Shown here one piece after another: positions 10,918 to 21,922 of a DNA stretch of 64,000 nt (within the stretch, counting starts at the first letter, position 1; each line of letters begins with the position of its first letter). The notes beneath the pieces are model-generated. The model saw only the letters and a list, made by a program, of their open reading frames with translations, did no database searches and was not told the origin of the DNA. The DNA is from Allomyces macrogynus ATCC 38327 (Eukaryota; Blastocladiomycota; Blastocladiomycetes; Blastocladiales; Blastocladiaceae): contig GG745342.1 in the NCBI GenBank assembly GCA_000151295.1, positions 820,837 to 884,836 of the forward strand. Reading direction: 5' to 3'. A program made the position numbers and the translations under genes.

Positions 10918-11547
10918 TCAGTCAAAAAACAGAAGCAACCCGGTAGGCAAACGACGCGGTTCAGTGCAGTCATTGGCGGGATTCACGAGAATCTTGGAAT
11001 CCAAAAGGCCAGATCCAAGTCGACAGCGAGTGACTGGGTCAGCTTCTGGCTTCACGGCAGTCCACTGCAAGTGTGGCCGGCTGATGAGCAGCTGAATCGC
11101 ACTCCACGGCAGCCGGAAATCGGCCAAAATGACGCGCGTGAGCTGCAACGGGACCCACGAGACGGGGTCGCACGGTGATTCTCCATGTGCACGGAGCGTG
11201 AGAGCCTGGAGCGGCGCAGTCAAAGATCCTGATTCGGCATGATCAATGAGCTTGTCGGCAGTAAGTTTGACCTGCGACGCGTCAAGCACGCGTACACGGC
11301 GCCGCGCGATCCGCAAAAACTCCACCAATGCACTCTTGTCGTTGGAACATTTGCACGAGTCGATGGCCAACGTCTCAAGTCGCTGCTGGGTGGGTGGGGT
11401 AGGAAAGAGAGCGTCGCGCAGATTGGCAAGCACACCGGGCTCAAGACTCACCTTATGCAATTGCAGAGAACGCAAGCGGCGCTGTGTTAGAGCCACTTCA
11501 TTATCGTTCAAGTTCCGCTTGGTCAGTGGCATGGTATCAAGTGTCAA
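10918..11547 (-). CDS. Leucine-rich ORF, possible LRR protein fragment
   Basis: A 209-codon uninterrupted ORF with leucine-rich-repeat-like spacing (RLRSLQLHKVSLEPGVLANL, QRLETLAIDSC, RVRVLDASQVKLTADKLI, LQALTLRAHG, LQLTRVILADFRLPWSAIQL). No F-box, signal peptide or membrane span is visible. It may be a small gene, one exon of a larger one, or a remnant. It lies tail-to-tail with the broken DUF6604 gene, and its 5' end faces DNAI2 about 260 nt away. It is not visibly related to the F-box/LRR gene at 54-56 kb. Function unknown. Confidence 0.4.
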   Translation of the reverse strand: MTLDTMPLTKRNLNDNEVALTQRRLRSLQLHKVSLEPGVLANLRDALFPTPPTQQRLETLAIDSCKCSNDKSALVEFLRIARRRVRVLDASQVKLTADKLIDHAESGSLTAPLQALTLRAHGESPCDPVSWVPLQLTRVILADFRLPWSAIQLLISRPHLQWTAVKPEADPVTRCRLGSGLLDSKILVNPANDCTEPRRLPTGLLLFFD

Positions 11548-11805
11548 GTAAACAAGGGATGGGCATGAATGAATCGTAACCTAACCTCACTGGCCTCGTC
11601 GGAGTCTGCTTCAAGTCACCTCCGCATTGATCACGACAATCATTCGACCCGTCATATAACTCCCTGTCCGCAACCCCTTCCGGGCGACCACTGCTTCCGA
11701 CTCGCTGCAATTGAATCCAGCTCGCCACCGACCCGACCGTCGCTGATTGCGCGCCGTCCCGAGCCCTCTACCCGCCACCAACCACCCGAACGCTTGGTCA
11801 TCACC

Positions 11806-13939
11806 ATGGAGATCGTCTACGTCTACCAAAAGAAGCGCAAGGAGTTTGGGCGGCAGCCGCTCTTTGGTGACCGCCCGCCCGAGGTCACGGTCCATCTCCC
11901 GAGTGACCCGGCGCTTGCCGATAATTATGTCGAGCGCAACCCCATGAACGTCGAGATGCAGGCGGCGCCCGAAATGAGCGAGCACGAGGTTTGATCCCAC
12001 CCAGAATTTCGGCCGGCAAGAAGTCGACTATGGCGCTGACTGCGCGCGCTGCGCACCGGCCGACCTAGATCAACACCGAGAGCATTGTCATGGCCAACCA
12101 GGGCATCCAGCACACCGAGGGCGGGTGGCCAAAAGACGTTGACTCGACCGACGTGGAGCACACGCTGCGGTACCGCCGCAAGGTCGAAAAGGACGAGGAG
12201 TACACGCGCGTCGTCAAGACGCTCAGCGAAGTGCGTTGAGGACGCCCATTGCCGTGAACTGCTCACGCCCTGCTCGTTGCGCTCACTCGACCCCACTTCG
12301 CGCGCGTAGACGCTCGAGCATTGCATCAAGCAAAACAATGCCATCGACATTTACGACGAGTACTTTGCGTCGGTCAAGGAGGAGCTCAACACGGACCCGC
12401 CGTCGGCCAAGACGCTCAACGTCTACCGGTATGCGTTCTCCTTCTCCCTTCCCATGCCCATGGGCACCTCCATGCGCCCATCCCTGATCGATTCTCTCGC
12501 GCGTGCGAAATTGACCTCTCTAGCGACCCGAACCCCGTCAAGCGCACGGCGTCGTGCCTGTCGTGGTACCCCGAAGACGGCAACCGCATTGCCGTCGCCT
12601 ACTCGTCGCTGGCGTTCCAACAGACGCCGCTCGGCATGACCAACGAGTCGTATATCTGGGACATTGAGAACCCGAACCAGCCGGACCAGTCCATCTTGCC
12701 GTCGTCGCCGCTCGTGTGCATCAAGTACAACCCAAAGGACCCGCACATTTTGGTCGGCGGCAGCTACAATGGGCTCGTTGCGTATTGGGATACGCGCAAG
12801 GGCAGTTACCCGGCCGACTCGTCGACAATCGACAAGTCGCACCGCGACCCGGTCACGTCGGTCGCGTGGGTGCAGTCCAAAACCGGGTCCGAGTTCTTTT
12901 CGACGTCGACCGACGGCCAGGTTATGTGGTGGGATATTCGCAAGCTCGCAGAACCGACCGAGACATTGTGGCTCGACGCGGAGAAGAATAATCGGATCGT
13001 TGGCGGGACGGTGCTCGACTTTGAGCCCACGATGGTGCGAGACGAGATCTCTCTTAGTGGGTGCTGTGCATGCTGCGCTCGTGGTCGACTTTGACTGACG
13101 ACCCCTCGCCGCACACCCTCATCTAGCCCACGAAATTCATGGTCGGCACGGAAGCCGGGCTCGTGGCCATGTGCAACAAGAAGGCCAAGACGCCCGCCGA
13201 CCGCATCTCGCACACCTACCCGGGCCACCTCGGCCCCGTCTTTGCGCTGCAGCGCAACCCCTTCTTCCTTAAAAACTTCTTGACCGTCGGCGACTGGGGC
13301 GCCAAGGTGTGGTCCGAGGACGTGCGTTCGCCGCTCATGGCGACACGTGCGCACACGGCCTACCTGACGGACGGGTGCTGGTCGCCCGTGCGCCCGGCTG
13401 TCTTCTTCACGGGCCGCGCCGACGGCGCTATGGACGTCTGGGACTGTCTGTTCAAGCAGTCGGCGCCGACACTCACGGTGCAAGTGGGCGCGTCGCCGAT
13501 CCACGCGCTGCGCGTGCAAGAGCACGGCAAAGTCGTGGCGGTCGGCGCGCGCGACGGGTCGACAACGTTGCTCGAACTGTCGGACGCACTGACCAAGCCT
13601 CAGAACGGCGAAAAGGCCATGTTCTCGCAAATGCTCGAGCGCGAACTTAAGCGCGAAAAGACGCTCGAGGCCGCCGCGCGCGAGAAGCGGCTCAAGGCCG
13701 CACAGGCGAAAAGGCCAGGGTCGTCCGGGTCCGCGGGCAAGCAGCAGGTGGACTTGGTCGCGCTGCTCGCGGAACTCGAGGCCAACGAGCAGGTGCAGGC
13801 GGCGAACGCCGATTTTTTCAAGATTATCGAGGAGGAGCAGGCGCGGCTCGCCAAGCAACAACAGGCGAACGCGAACGCTGCGTCGGCCGCGGCCGTGGCG
13901 TCGGCGGCGGCAGCAGCAGCGGCGGGCGAGAGCGCATGA
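11806..13939 (+). CDS. DNAI2: Axonemal outer-arm dynein intermediate chain 2 (DNAI2/IC2)
   Basis: Five exons, with introns at 11989-12068, 12231-12309, 12429-12523 and 13035-13126, give 595 residues, the usual DNAI2 length. The family N-terminus is clear: [20 protein letters not shown], then [38 protein letters not shown], and the seven-bladed WD40 part starting at [20 protein letters not shown]. Further landmarks are [83 protein letters not shown] and [18 protein letters not shown]. The tail is a charged coiled-coil with a poly-Ala end. The protein anchors heavy chains to the base of the outer dynein arm on the axonemal doublet. Its presence shows that the organism builds a motile flagellum. 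Confidence 0.96.
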
Positions 13940-14644
13940 TGACGCGCGACAGGCGCGACGTGCTGACTGGGGACTCTTTTTTTTTGTGTCGGGAACGAGG
14001 AGGAGGGGAACTGGTGGGCGGACTGGGCGGGATATATTTTGCACATTGAACGGCGCGGTCGGTTTCCTTGCGGCCCGGACGCGGCGCTGACGAAGCGCGT
14101 TATCTCTACCAGTCCTGAAACGGGCGGCGCTGGCGGCGGCAGGGCAGAGAAACCGCAACGACATGGACGGAGATGGGACGATTATGCTTGGCAGAGAAAT
14201 CAATCAAATCGAGCGGGAGATCAGTCAGCTTGTCAGCTTGTCAGACACACGTGCGGCCTCGGCTCGGTGGTGGAGCTCTTCTTCCATCACAAATCACCAT
14301 TTCACCAAAGACTCGGATCTCACGCACCCTTGCGCGTCTTCGTTGTGCGTTGGTGCCTTTGGGGGAGGTTGTGCCGTCTCTCTTCCTTTTTTCATTAGCG
14401 CGCGCGTCCGTCGTGTCGCCTCTCTCCTCTCTCCCCTGTCTCTGTCGGAGCCGGCCCGGTCTCCCTGCGCTCCAAATCCGCCCTCTCTCCCCTTCAAAAG
14501 CTGCGACTTCGCGCACCGTGCTCGATCCGCCGCGACTGTGCCAGCTACGACGGCGACCCGTGCGCAACACCAGCTGCTGCAATCCACCCGTTGGACCCGC
14601 CTCCGTCACACTCCTCCCAGCTCCAGTCGTTCAAGATCAACGCC
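13940..14644. other. Intergenic, promoter side of ZWF1
   Basis: No gene seen. A strong CT-rich tract (about 14395-14500) sits upstream of the G6PD start, a common feature of fungal 5' flanks. Confidence 0.5.
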
Positions 14645-16558
14645 ATGGCACACCCGACCCCCGCCCCGATCATCCCGCCTGCTGGGCCCGTGCCCATGCC
14701 GCCCGCGAGTCCCGTGCTCGCGACCGACGAGTATGTCACGGTCGTCGGTGCGTGTCACGCCGTTTCGTGTCGCTGGGGGCACGGTTGCGCTTGGAGCCGA
14801 GCCAGCGCCGCACCATGTCTCAGCTTACTGCAGTGAGAGGGGATCCACGCTTGCCGCCGTGCCAGCTGCAGGACTGAGCGCTGCAGATCAGACAAAACGG
14901 GGTGTTCCCTCTTGCTTGCCTATTGCTCGGTCCTGCACCGGGCAGAAGGGATCGCAGTGGGGTGGCGGAGACGCCGATAACGACGCCAGAAACCAGTGCC
15001 GCTGACCCGCTCGCTGCTTTGCTCCACTTCCTTCACGGCAGTCCTTGGCGCGTCGGGCGACCTGGCCAAGAAAAAGACCTACCCGGCGCTGTTTGCGCTC
15101 TTCAAGCACGAGTTTCTCCCGCCGACGGCGCAAATCGTCGGCTACGCGCGGTCGCACCTCGAGATCAACGACTTCCACGCGCGGTTGCGGTCCTTCATCA
15201 AGACCAAGAACGCCAACGAGGACAAGCAGCTGACGGCCTTCCTGGCCAACTGCCACTACCGGTCGGGCCAGTACGACCAGGCCGAGGATTTCCAGCAACT
15301 CGACGCGTACTTGTCGGACCTCGAGGCGCGGTTCGCGCGCCCGCCGCAGTCGCGCAACCGCATCTACTATTTTGCGCTGCCGCCAACCGTGTTTGTGCCC
15401 GTTGCCAACAACTTGCGCGACCACGTCTACCCGCGCGGCGACCATGCCGGTTGGGCGCGCGTGATTGTGGAAAAACCGTTTGGCCACGACCTCGAGTCGA
15501 GCCGCGCGCTCGGCCGCGCCTTGGCCGCCAAGTGGAACGAGCACGAGCTCTACCGGATCGACCACTACCTCGGCAAGGAAATGGTCAAGAACTTGATTTC
15601 GCTGCGGTTTGCGAACGTGTTTTTCGCGTCGGTCTGGCACCGGCACGCGATTCACAACGTGCAGATCACGTTCAAGGAACCGTTTGGGACCGAGGGCCGT
15701 GGCGGTTACTTTGACGAGTTTGGCATCGTGCGCGATGTCATGCAGAACCACTTGCTGCAGATTCTCACGCTCGTCGCCATGGAACGGCCCGTATCGCTCA
15801 CCGCCGACGACGTGCGCAACGAGAAAGTCAAGGTGCTGCGGTCCATGTCGGCGCTCGACTTGAAGGACATGGTCCTCGGCCAGTATACGGCGTCGCCCGA
15901 CGGGTCCAAGCCAGGTTACCTCGACGACAAGACGGTGCCCGCGGGGTCGCGCACGCCGACCTACGCGGCCGCCGTGTTCCACATCAACAACGACCGGTGG
16001 GAGGGCGTGCCGTTCATTCTGCGGTGCGGCAAGGCGCTGAACGAGGCTAAGGCCGAGATCCGCATCCAGTTCCGCGACGTGCCGGGCGCCGGCATGTTCC
16101 CGTCGCCGCTGTCGCGCAACGAGCTGGTCATCCGCGTGCAGCCCAACGAATCGGTCTACCTGAAACTCATGAACAAGGAGCCGGGCCTCTCGTTCCGCCA
16201 ACACATTCGCGAGCTCGACTTGTCGTACCAGACACGGTACGAGGGCGTGCGGATCCCCGACGCCTACGAGGCACTGCTCGTTGATGTCTTGCGTGGCGAC
16301 CAGGCCAATTTCGTGCGCGACGATGAGTTGGACGCGGCCTGGGCCATTTTCACGCCCGTCCTGCACCAGATTGATGCCGGTGCGGTTGAGCCGGAGCCGT
16401 ACTCGTACGGGTCGCGCGGGCCGGCCGCAATGACGGCATTCATGGAAACGCTCGGCGTTGCCCGCGACCGCCAAGAGTACCACTGGCAGGGGAAGCCCAC
16501 GGCCACGGTCGCGGCACCGGCGCCGCAGCCGGTGCAGCAGCCGCAGTCGAAGATGTAG
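14645..16558 (+). CDS. ZWF1: Glucose-6-phosphate 1-dehydrogenase
   Basis: Two exons, intron 14748-15041 (294 nt), 539 residues. The intron splits the codon just before the dinucleotide-binding loop; the join gives VTVVVLGASGDLAKKKTYPA. The substrate and catalytic signature RIDHYLGKEMVKNL is at ~206-219 (catalytic His in DHYLGKE), preceded by EKPFGHDLESS. Family blocks FANVFFASVWHRHAIHNVQI, ITFKEPFGTEGRGGYFD, FGIVRDVMQNHLLQILTLVA and GVPFILRCGKALNE follow. The C-terminus is extended by an Ala/Pro/Gln-rich tail (APAPQPVQQPQSKM). The enzyme oxidises glucose 6-phosphate with NADP+ in the cytosol, the first step of the oxidative pentose phosphate pathway. The Pro-rich first 30 residues are not a mitochondrial presequence. 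Confidence 0.97.
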
Positions 16559-16871
16559 GGTGGAGAGGCGCGATTGTGGGTCGCCAAGATGGGAGGGGGC
16601 CGAGACCCGAGTTGTTTTGTGTTGGTGGCTATATATTTGGAGCCGCCGAGTCGGGTTGGGAACGCGAGCGAGGCCCGTGACGATTCAATATGATGATAAC
16701 CATTTGGTGAGTGCCACGACCCGCAGCGATCTTGTCGGCTCAGACGCGCGTGGGCACATATCCCGGCGCGCGCAAATCTCCCAGTGTCCGCGATGTGCAA
16801 CCGCTGCAAGGGCAAACCGATACAGAAAACGGCTATATAGGCGCTAAACAACAGCCAACGGGCCCCTCGAA
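16559..16871. other. Intergenic between convergent genes
   Basis: Shared 3' flank of ZWF1 and RSM18. Nothing else seen. Confidence 0.5.
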
Positions 16872-17679
16872 TTACATGTGGTCAAAGTTCATGGTCTCGC
16901 CCTTGCCAATCTTGACGAGGTCCGGCCGGTAGGTGTACGGCATGAGCCCCATGGCACGCGCGCGCTTGATCACCTTGGTCAGCTTGCGGTGGTTCTTGGC
17001 CGTCAGCTTGCTGTGCTTGCGGTGCATGATCATACCCGTCTCGGTCACGAAATGCGCGAGCAGCTCCACGTCCTATCAACCGGTGAGAGGGTCAACAGTG
17101 GGGTGGAGAGAAAGTGGGCCCGTGTCGGGAATGCACCTTGTAATGCGACGCCGGCTCGGTGCCCATGGCCTTGAACACGTCGACACGCGCGCGCGACAGC
17201 TCGGTCGGGTTACGAATGAACGGCTCGGTCTCGTCCAGGTCCTTGGCCGTGTACATCTGGTGGAAGTTGAGGGAATCGCAGCATGAGCTGGATGTGACCG
17301 GCGTAGCAAGCGAAGCGGGCCTCCACCTTCATCGTGCGCCATGGAGCATAAAAATCGATGCTCCTCGCACATTCTCCACCCACTGGATGCGCCTGACGAT
17401 CAACGGGTGCGCCGTACCGAACCCATCTTGTAATCCTTGAACGTGCCCGCGAGCGGGAGCGCCTCTGGAAAAAGCCCGTCGGTCGTAATCAGCGTTCGGT
17501 GCGTAATGGGTTTACTTGTCGGCTTCGATAATACCAGGGTCGGTCGCGAGCCTGCGCGGTGCTGCAGCGTCGTCGGTTGATGGTGCTGCCGGCACGACGG
17601 TCGACTGGGCACGGACAGCGGCGGCGGCCAGGGCCGGGCGCACGGGCCGGACCGAGAGAGCGGCGAGACGGGACAACAT
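16872..17679 (-). CDS. RSM18: Mitochondrial small ribosomal subunit protein bS18m
   Basis: Four exons, with introns at 17465-17534, 17257-17417 and 17073-17136, give 170 residues. The start MLSRLAALSVRPVRPALAAA looks like a cleavable mitochondrial presequence (Arg/Ala/Ser, no acids). The C-terminal exons carry the bS18 core: DVELLAHFVTETGMIMHRKH, SKLTAKNHRKLTKVIKRAR, AMGLMPYTYRP. bS18 binds 16S-type rRNA in the small-subunit platform. The exon 1/2 join was chosen because only donor 17534 with acceptor 17465 restores frame (ATDP-EALPLAGTFKDYKMG); the more obvious GTAAAC donor at 17515 does not. The second intron (161 nt) is the least certain. It is divergent from WDR34 with only ~200 nt between start codons. 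Confidence 0.88.
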
Positions 17680-17882
17680 TGCAGCAAGTTGGTGGTCCCA
17701 GGGCGATTGCTGCGAGTGGAATTCAATGAAGCCGACGACACGATCGGCAGAGGTAATCAGCACAAGAAGGGCAAGGGCGATCTGCATGTGATCACAACAA
17801 CAAGGGCCAGCGTCCACGACGAACACTGCAACCAGACATCCATGCGACGGCCACGACCAGCACCACACGTACTCGACGCAAG

Positions 17883-19572
17883 ATGCTGCAAGTTATCCAA
17901 TTCAGCGACCAGGGCGGGACCACCGCCGCCGTGCCCTCGACCTGGCGCGACCGCAAAGTCGCTGTTGCCGCGACCGAGATGCAGACCGACCCGATTGGCC
18001 TGCAGCACCAAGAGACCCAAGTCGTTGCTCGTGCGAGTGTCGAGGCGCAGACCGAGCCAACCGTCACGTCGGCGCGGTCGTCGCGCGGCCGCTTATTTGA
18101 TGTGGGCCCGGTGGCGCAGTTTTTGCAGCGCGTCGAGCGGCCCTTGGCCGACATGCTGATGGAGAACTTGCAGACGACGGCGTTTAGCGGTACGCGGCGT
18201 TGACGGTGTGATGGTGGTGGGTGAGCGCATGCTGACGGGTCACCGCTGGGCTAGAATGGAGTCTCGATTGGGGCACCGACGACCCGGACTTTTTGGACCG
18301 CAACCAGCCGCTGCTCCAAGTGTCGGATACGGATCTGCTCATCGACCCGGACGTGGTGGGCCCGGATATGACGCTCGTGGCCATGGACAAGAGCCAGTCA
18401 GGCAACTCGCTCGTGCTCGGGTACCGCTGGGTCCCCATTTCCCTCGATACCAGGTGCTGACGCTCACCATCCCGTCCGGACCTACAGCTACGCCATCCCG
18501 CACCGCGTCACGCGTGCCGCCGACACGTGGTGCACGCACGCATCGCGGCTGTCCATGTGGCAAGCTGGGAAACCGACTGCGTCGACGACGCTCACCTCGT
18601 GCGTGACGACCGTTGCCATTCACCCGGACACGTCCGCGTGGATCGCTGCCGGCACCTGGCTCGGGACCGTGCTGCTGTGGGACACGGGCTCCACGACCGC
18701 CGTCACATCCGCCGCTTCCTCCATCGCACACCAGGACGCCGTCACGGCCGTGCGCTGGTGCGGGCCGATGGTCTGGTCAATTGCGCTCGACGGCGCTCTA
18801 ATCGAGTGGCGACGCGCGCGCGACGGACTCGAGGCTGTGCGGCACTTGGTCGTGGCGATTCCGAGGACGCAGCTCGGATGTGGGCTCGTGAGTATGGCGA
18901 TGCACCCGGACCCGGTGTCGAGCGTGGTGATGTTGGCGACCGAGGTCGGGCAGGTGATTCACATGGACGCCCGACGGATGAAGGCGGTCGGAAAAGCGGC
19001 AACAGTGGGCAGTGTTGCGACGGCACCGCATTTCCGGTACGCAGGGCATGTGGGTGTGGTGCCGGGAATCGCGTTCAATGCCTTTGTGCCGATGTGCGTG
19101 TCGGTTGGGGATGACGGCAAGCTGGCGCTTTATCGCGTGTTCCGGGTACGGCTCTAGTTTTTGTGATCTTGCCTTGAGCGCACTGCGGCTGCTTCTGACG
19201 GACGAGCGTTTCTAGGACACGCCCATCCACCTTGTCCACACGGCCACGCCGCTGCTGGCCGTCGCGTGGTCGCCGCTTCGACCCGCCGTGCTGGCCGTGA
19301 CCACTGCGACTTCGCTCTCCGTCTACGACATTGCCGCCAACCTGGTCCAGCCGGTCGCGACGCTCGCGCTCAACTGCACGGGCCCCGTGTTTTTCCACCC
19401 GACGCTGCCCATCGTCTATGTTGGTACGCTGGCCGACGGCAAGAGTGGCGTGCAGACGGTGCGGCTCGGCAGCGAGCTCGTGACGCGCGACATTGGCGTG
19501 CGCAGGCGAGACGTGGCGGCACTCGCCAAACTGATGGGTACGGCCGACGAGGACGAGCACTGGGACGAGTGA
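17883..19572 (+). CDS. DYNC2I2: Cytoplasmic dynein-2 intermediate chain 2 (WDR34)
   Basis: Four exons, with introns at 18190-18254, 18421-18487 and 19146-19215, give 495 residues. The N-terminus matches WDR34 in order: VPSTWRDRKVAVAATEMQTD, then EAQTEP, then FDVGPVAQFLQRVERPLADM and LQTTAFS. WD40 repeats follow (SLVLGYAIPHR, RLSMWQAGKP, TTVAIHPDTSAWIAAGTWLG, VLLWDTG, GHVGVVPGIAFNAFVPMCVS, LLAVAWSPLRPAVLAV). The protein is an intermediate chain of the dynein-2 motor that carries IFT trains from flagellar tip to base. Three TQT-like sites (MQTD, ETQVV, AQTEP) in the first 65 residues fit docking of LC8-type light chains, as in human and algal orthologues. The second intron was placed at 18421-18487 because the alternative 34-nt intron would be unusually short. 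Confidence 0.9.
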
Positions 19573-19762
19573 TTGCGCGTGACTAGAATTTCTTGAAGTC
19601 GTTTTTGAGTGGCCATGTTGGACCGTGTTGGAGCGGAGCACAAATGAAGGCAGGACAACGCAGTTTTCTGAAAAACAACTATGATTCTTATTGGCAGTCC
19701 CAAACCGATCCCACCACATTCGCCCCCAGTCGACCTTTCACCCAAAAGTCTGCTTCCCTTCC

Positions 19763-21922
19763 CTACGCGCGCACCCAACCCACCCCCCACCCCTGGATCC
19801 ACGCGCCCACACTGCGCGTCCACGCGGCCCACTGCTCGCGGTACCCCTCCGCGCCCACGACCGACTGCTGCACGAACCCGACATAATCAAACGAGCAACT
19901 AAGCGGCCCGTCGGCTGTATCCGCCTGGTCGACTTCGATCGCCGCCAAGTAATTCTGGTTGCGCACGTTCACTTCCTCGGGTACGAGCACGCGCGCCTGC
20001 TCGAGGTCCAGCAACCCATAGAAACTTGTATACAGCGCGTACCGCCGCGTGCACTGCGCGGTGCGCGGGACCACGTCCCGCGCCGCGTACTGATGCGGCA
20101 GCACCCGTGTCCCGAAGTCCGCCGAGTAGTCGTGCGCGTAGACGAGCGGGTTCGCGCGGCGCAGTGGGGCCCGCGCGGTGCGTGGAGTCCGGGGGGAGGT
20201 CACGTAGGGCACCGACAGGTGTTGTGTCCACAGAGCAGCGGAGGGCGTCGAGTTGGTGATGCCGGATGCCGCGAGCAGCGCGCCCGAGGCGGCGCGTGGC
20301 CGCACGCACGGGACGAGCGCGTCGTAGGTAACGAGTTCGGGCAGACCGCGGATGCGCAGAGCGTACCGGTGCGTGTCAACGCGCGACACGGGTAGGTTCT
20401 TGACACTGCAAATGTAGGCTTCGGGCACAGTGATCCAGTCCTGCCCGGTTAGCGACCACGCAGTGTAGTTGGTCACGGTCCCGTAGGTCGTCAGGCAAAC
20501 CGATGGGTTGCAGAAGTTTGGGATCCGCATGGGGTTCCCGCCGGAAGCAGACACTTGCGCCGGGGTCGGGGGCGCGCAGAGCGCCATGAGTCGCGCTTGG
20601 GTCACGGACGTTTCGGTCACATAAATGTACCGCGCAAGGTCCGGGTAGTGGAAGAAAGCGAGCGGGATTGCGAGCCAGGCCAAGAAGCTGACACTCGTCA
20701 CGACTGTCTTGATCGCAAGAAAGACGGGGTGCCGGTGGAACGCGCGGGCGCCGCAGCACGCCGAAACGGTCATGCGGCAGAGCACGATCAGGAACAGATG
20801 CGTGCCGTTGCGCGCGAGCGAGACGGCCGAAATGACGAGCTTGAGGGCCATGATCGTGTTGTTGTCGTTGGGTCCGAGATTGGCGAGCACAATCATGGTC
20901 ATGAGCGAGTCGCGGAAGAGTAGGTTGATGAGCGCGTGGAGCTTGGTGCGCGTGATTTCGGGCGACGCCATATCGGCCCAGTCGCGGCGTGCGACGACGA
21001 GCATCGCAGCATACGGGTGCTGGTTGTTCTCGGCGAGGGCGTCCACGAGCGTGCTGAACTGCGTGTGCACGGAAATGGCCGCCAGGATCGTCGCCAAAAA
21101 GGCCAGGTAGAACATGGTCTGCGCAAACGGGACCCCACCGTGGAAAATAGTGACGAGGGCGTAGCAGCCGACGTTGTAGGACGCGAGGTAGACGAGACTC
21201 AGCAGCATGTCCGATACGTCGAGGAACAGATAGAACAGGTAAAGCCCAACATAATAGTTGTTGCGGTGCGACTCGGCACGCCACGACGCAAAGAACGACG
21301 TCCAGAATTCGCGCCACGACTCGGGCGGTGGGCCCGACGGCGGGACCGAGCTTGACGACGACCCGACGAGTCCTTTGGCTGACCCAAACTCGTCGCTCAC
21401 GGCGCCCGACTTGGTCACGGTTCCCAAGGGCCGCGGCGCACCCGACGCGACGTTCCCGTCGCTCGCAACACGACCCGAGGTCGCGAGCGCGCGTGGCGAC
21501 TGGTCGGTGAGATCGACGTCGGAAAACACGGCAGTACTCCGCGACTGGTGGTGCGCAGCAGGCCCATTAGCCGTGGGCGAGTTTGATGCGCTCCCTGCCG
21601 TGTTCAGGAATCCGGCGGGAACGAGCGGGAGGGGTTCAATACTGCGCAGAGACGACACGTGTGGGAGATTCGGTGCTGGAAGAGCCGATGCGCTCAGCAG
21701 CTCTCGGTCCACAGCGGCAGCTTGCGCAGGCGGCGGCATCGGTGACGGAGGGAGCGGGACGACGAGCGGGGGCACAACACCGTTCCCGGCATGGTCGACT
21801 GGAAAAGGATCGCTGTTCGGGTGCGGCACACCGTTGCTTGGCGCGGGATTGGCACCAGGGTCGTTGGTGATCATGGTTGGCGCGACTTGATCAATGAAGG
21901 CTTCGTCCTGACACTTGACCAC
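19763..21922 (-). CDS. Unknown multi-pass membrane protein
   Basis: Intronless, 719 residues. Residues 1-210 are a Pro/Ser/Ala-rich disordered cytosol-type region. Hydrophobic helices cluster at ~225-250, 250-290, 330-350, 355-385 and 400-425 (GLYLFYLFLDVSDMLLSLVY, AFLATILAAISV, LMTMIVLANLG, TVVTSVSFLAWLAIPLAFF), so five or six membrane spans. A ~270-residue C-terminal domain with several Cys follows. I do not recognise the family; the span pattern loosely recalls fungal receptor-like proteins, but no diagnostic motif is present. A second Met (residue 17, nt 21874) could be the start. It converges with WDR34. Confidence 0.7.
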   Translation of the reverse strand: MVKCQDEAFIDQVAPTMITNDPGANPAPSNGVPHPNSDPFPVDHAGNGVVPPLVVPLPPSPMPPPAQAAAVDRELLSASALPAPNLPHVSSLRSIEPLPLVPAGFLNTAGSASNSPTANGPAAHHQSRSTAVFSDVDLTDQSPRALATSGRVASDGNVASGAPRPLGTVTKSGAVSDEFGSAKGLVGSSSSSVPPSGPPPESWREFWTSFFASWRAESHRNNYYVGLYLFYLFLDVSDMLLSLVYLASYNVGCYALVTIFHGGVPFAQTMFYLAFLATILAAISVHTQFSTLVDALAENNQHPYAAMLVVARRDWADMASPEITRTKLHALINLLFRDSLMTMIVLANLGPNDNNTIMALKLVISAVSLARNGTHLFLIVLCRMTVSACCGARAFHRHPVFLAIKTVVTSVSFLAWLAIPLAFFHYPDLARYIYVTETSVTQARLMALCAPPTPAQVSASGGNPMRIPNFCNPSVCLTTYGTVTNYTAWSLTGQDWITVPEAYICSVKNLPVSRVDTHRYALRIRGLPELVTYDALVPCVRPRAASGALLAASGITNSTPSAALWTQHLSVPYVTSPRTPRTARAPLRRANPLVYAHDYSADFGTRVLPHQYAARDVVPRTAQCTRRYALYTSFYGLLDLEQARVLVPEEVNVRNQNYLAAIEVDQADTADGPLSCSFDYVGFVQQSVVGAEGYREQWAAWTRSVGAWIQGWGVGWVRA

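Noticed and set aside
14888..16483. 531-codon minus-strand ORF
   Set aside because: Antisense shadow of G6PD; Arg/Val/Leu/Gly-rich with no domain, as expected opposite GC-rich codons.
17465..17515. 51-nt intron in RSM18 with GTAAAC donor
   Set aside because: Does not restore frame into TFKDYKMG; the 70-nt intron starting at 17534 does.
18454..18487. 34-nt intron in WDR34
   Set aside because: Too short for this genome; a 67-nt intron at 18421-18487 with a GTACCG donor also keeps frame and gives better WDR34 text.
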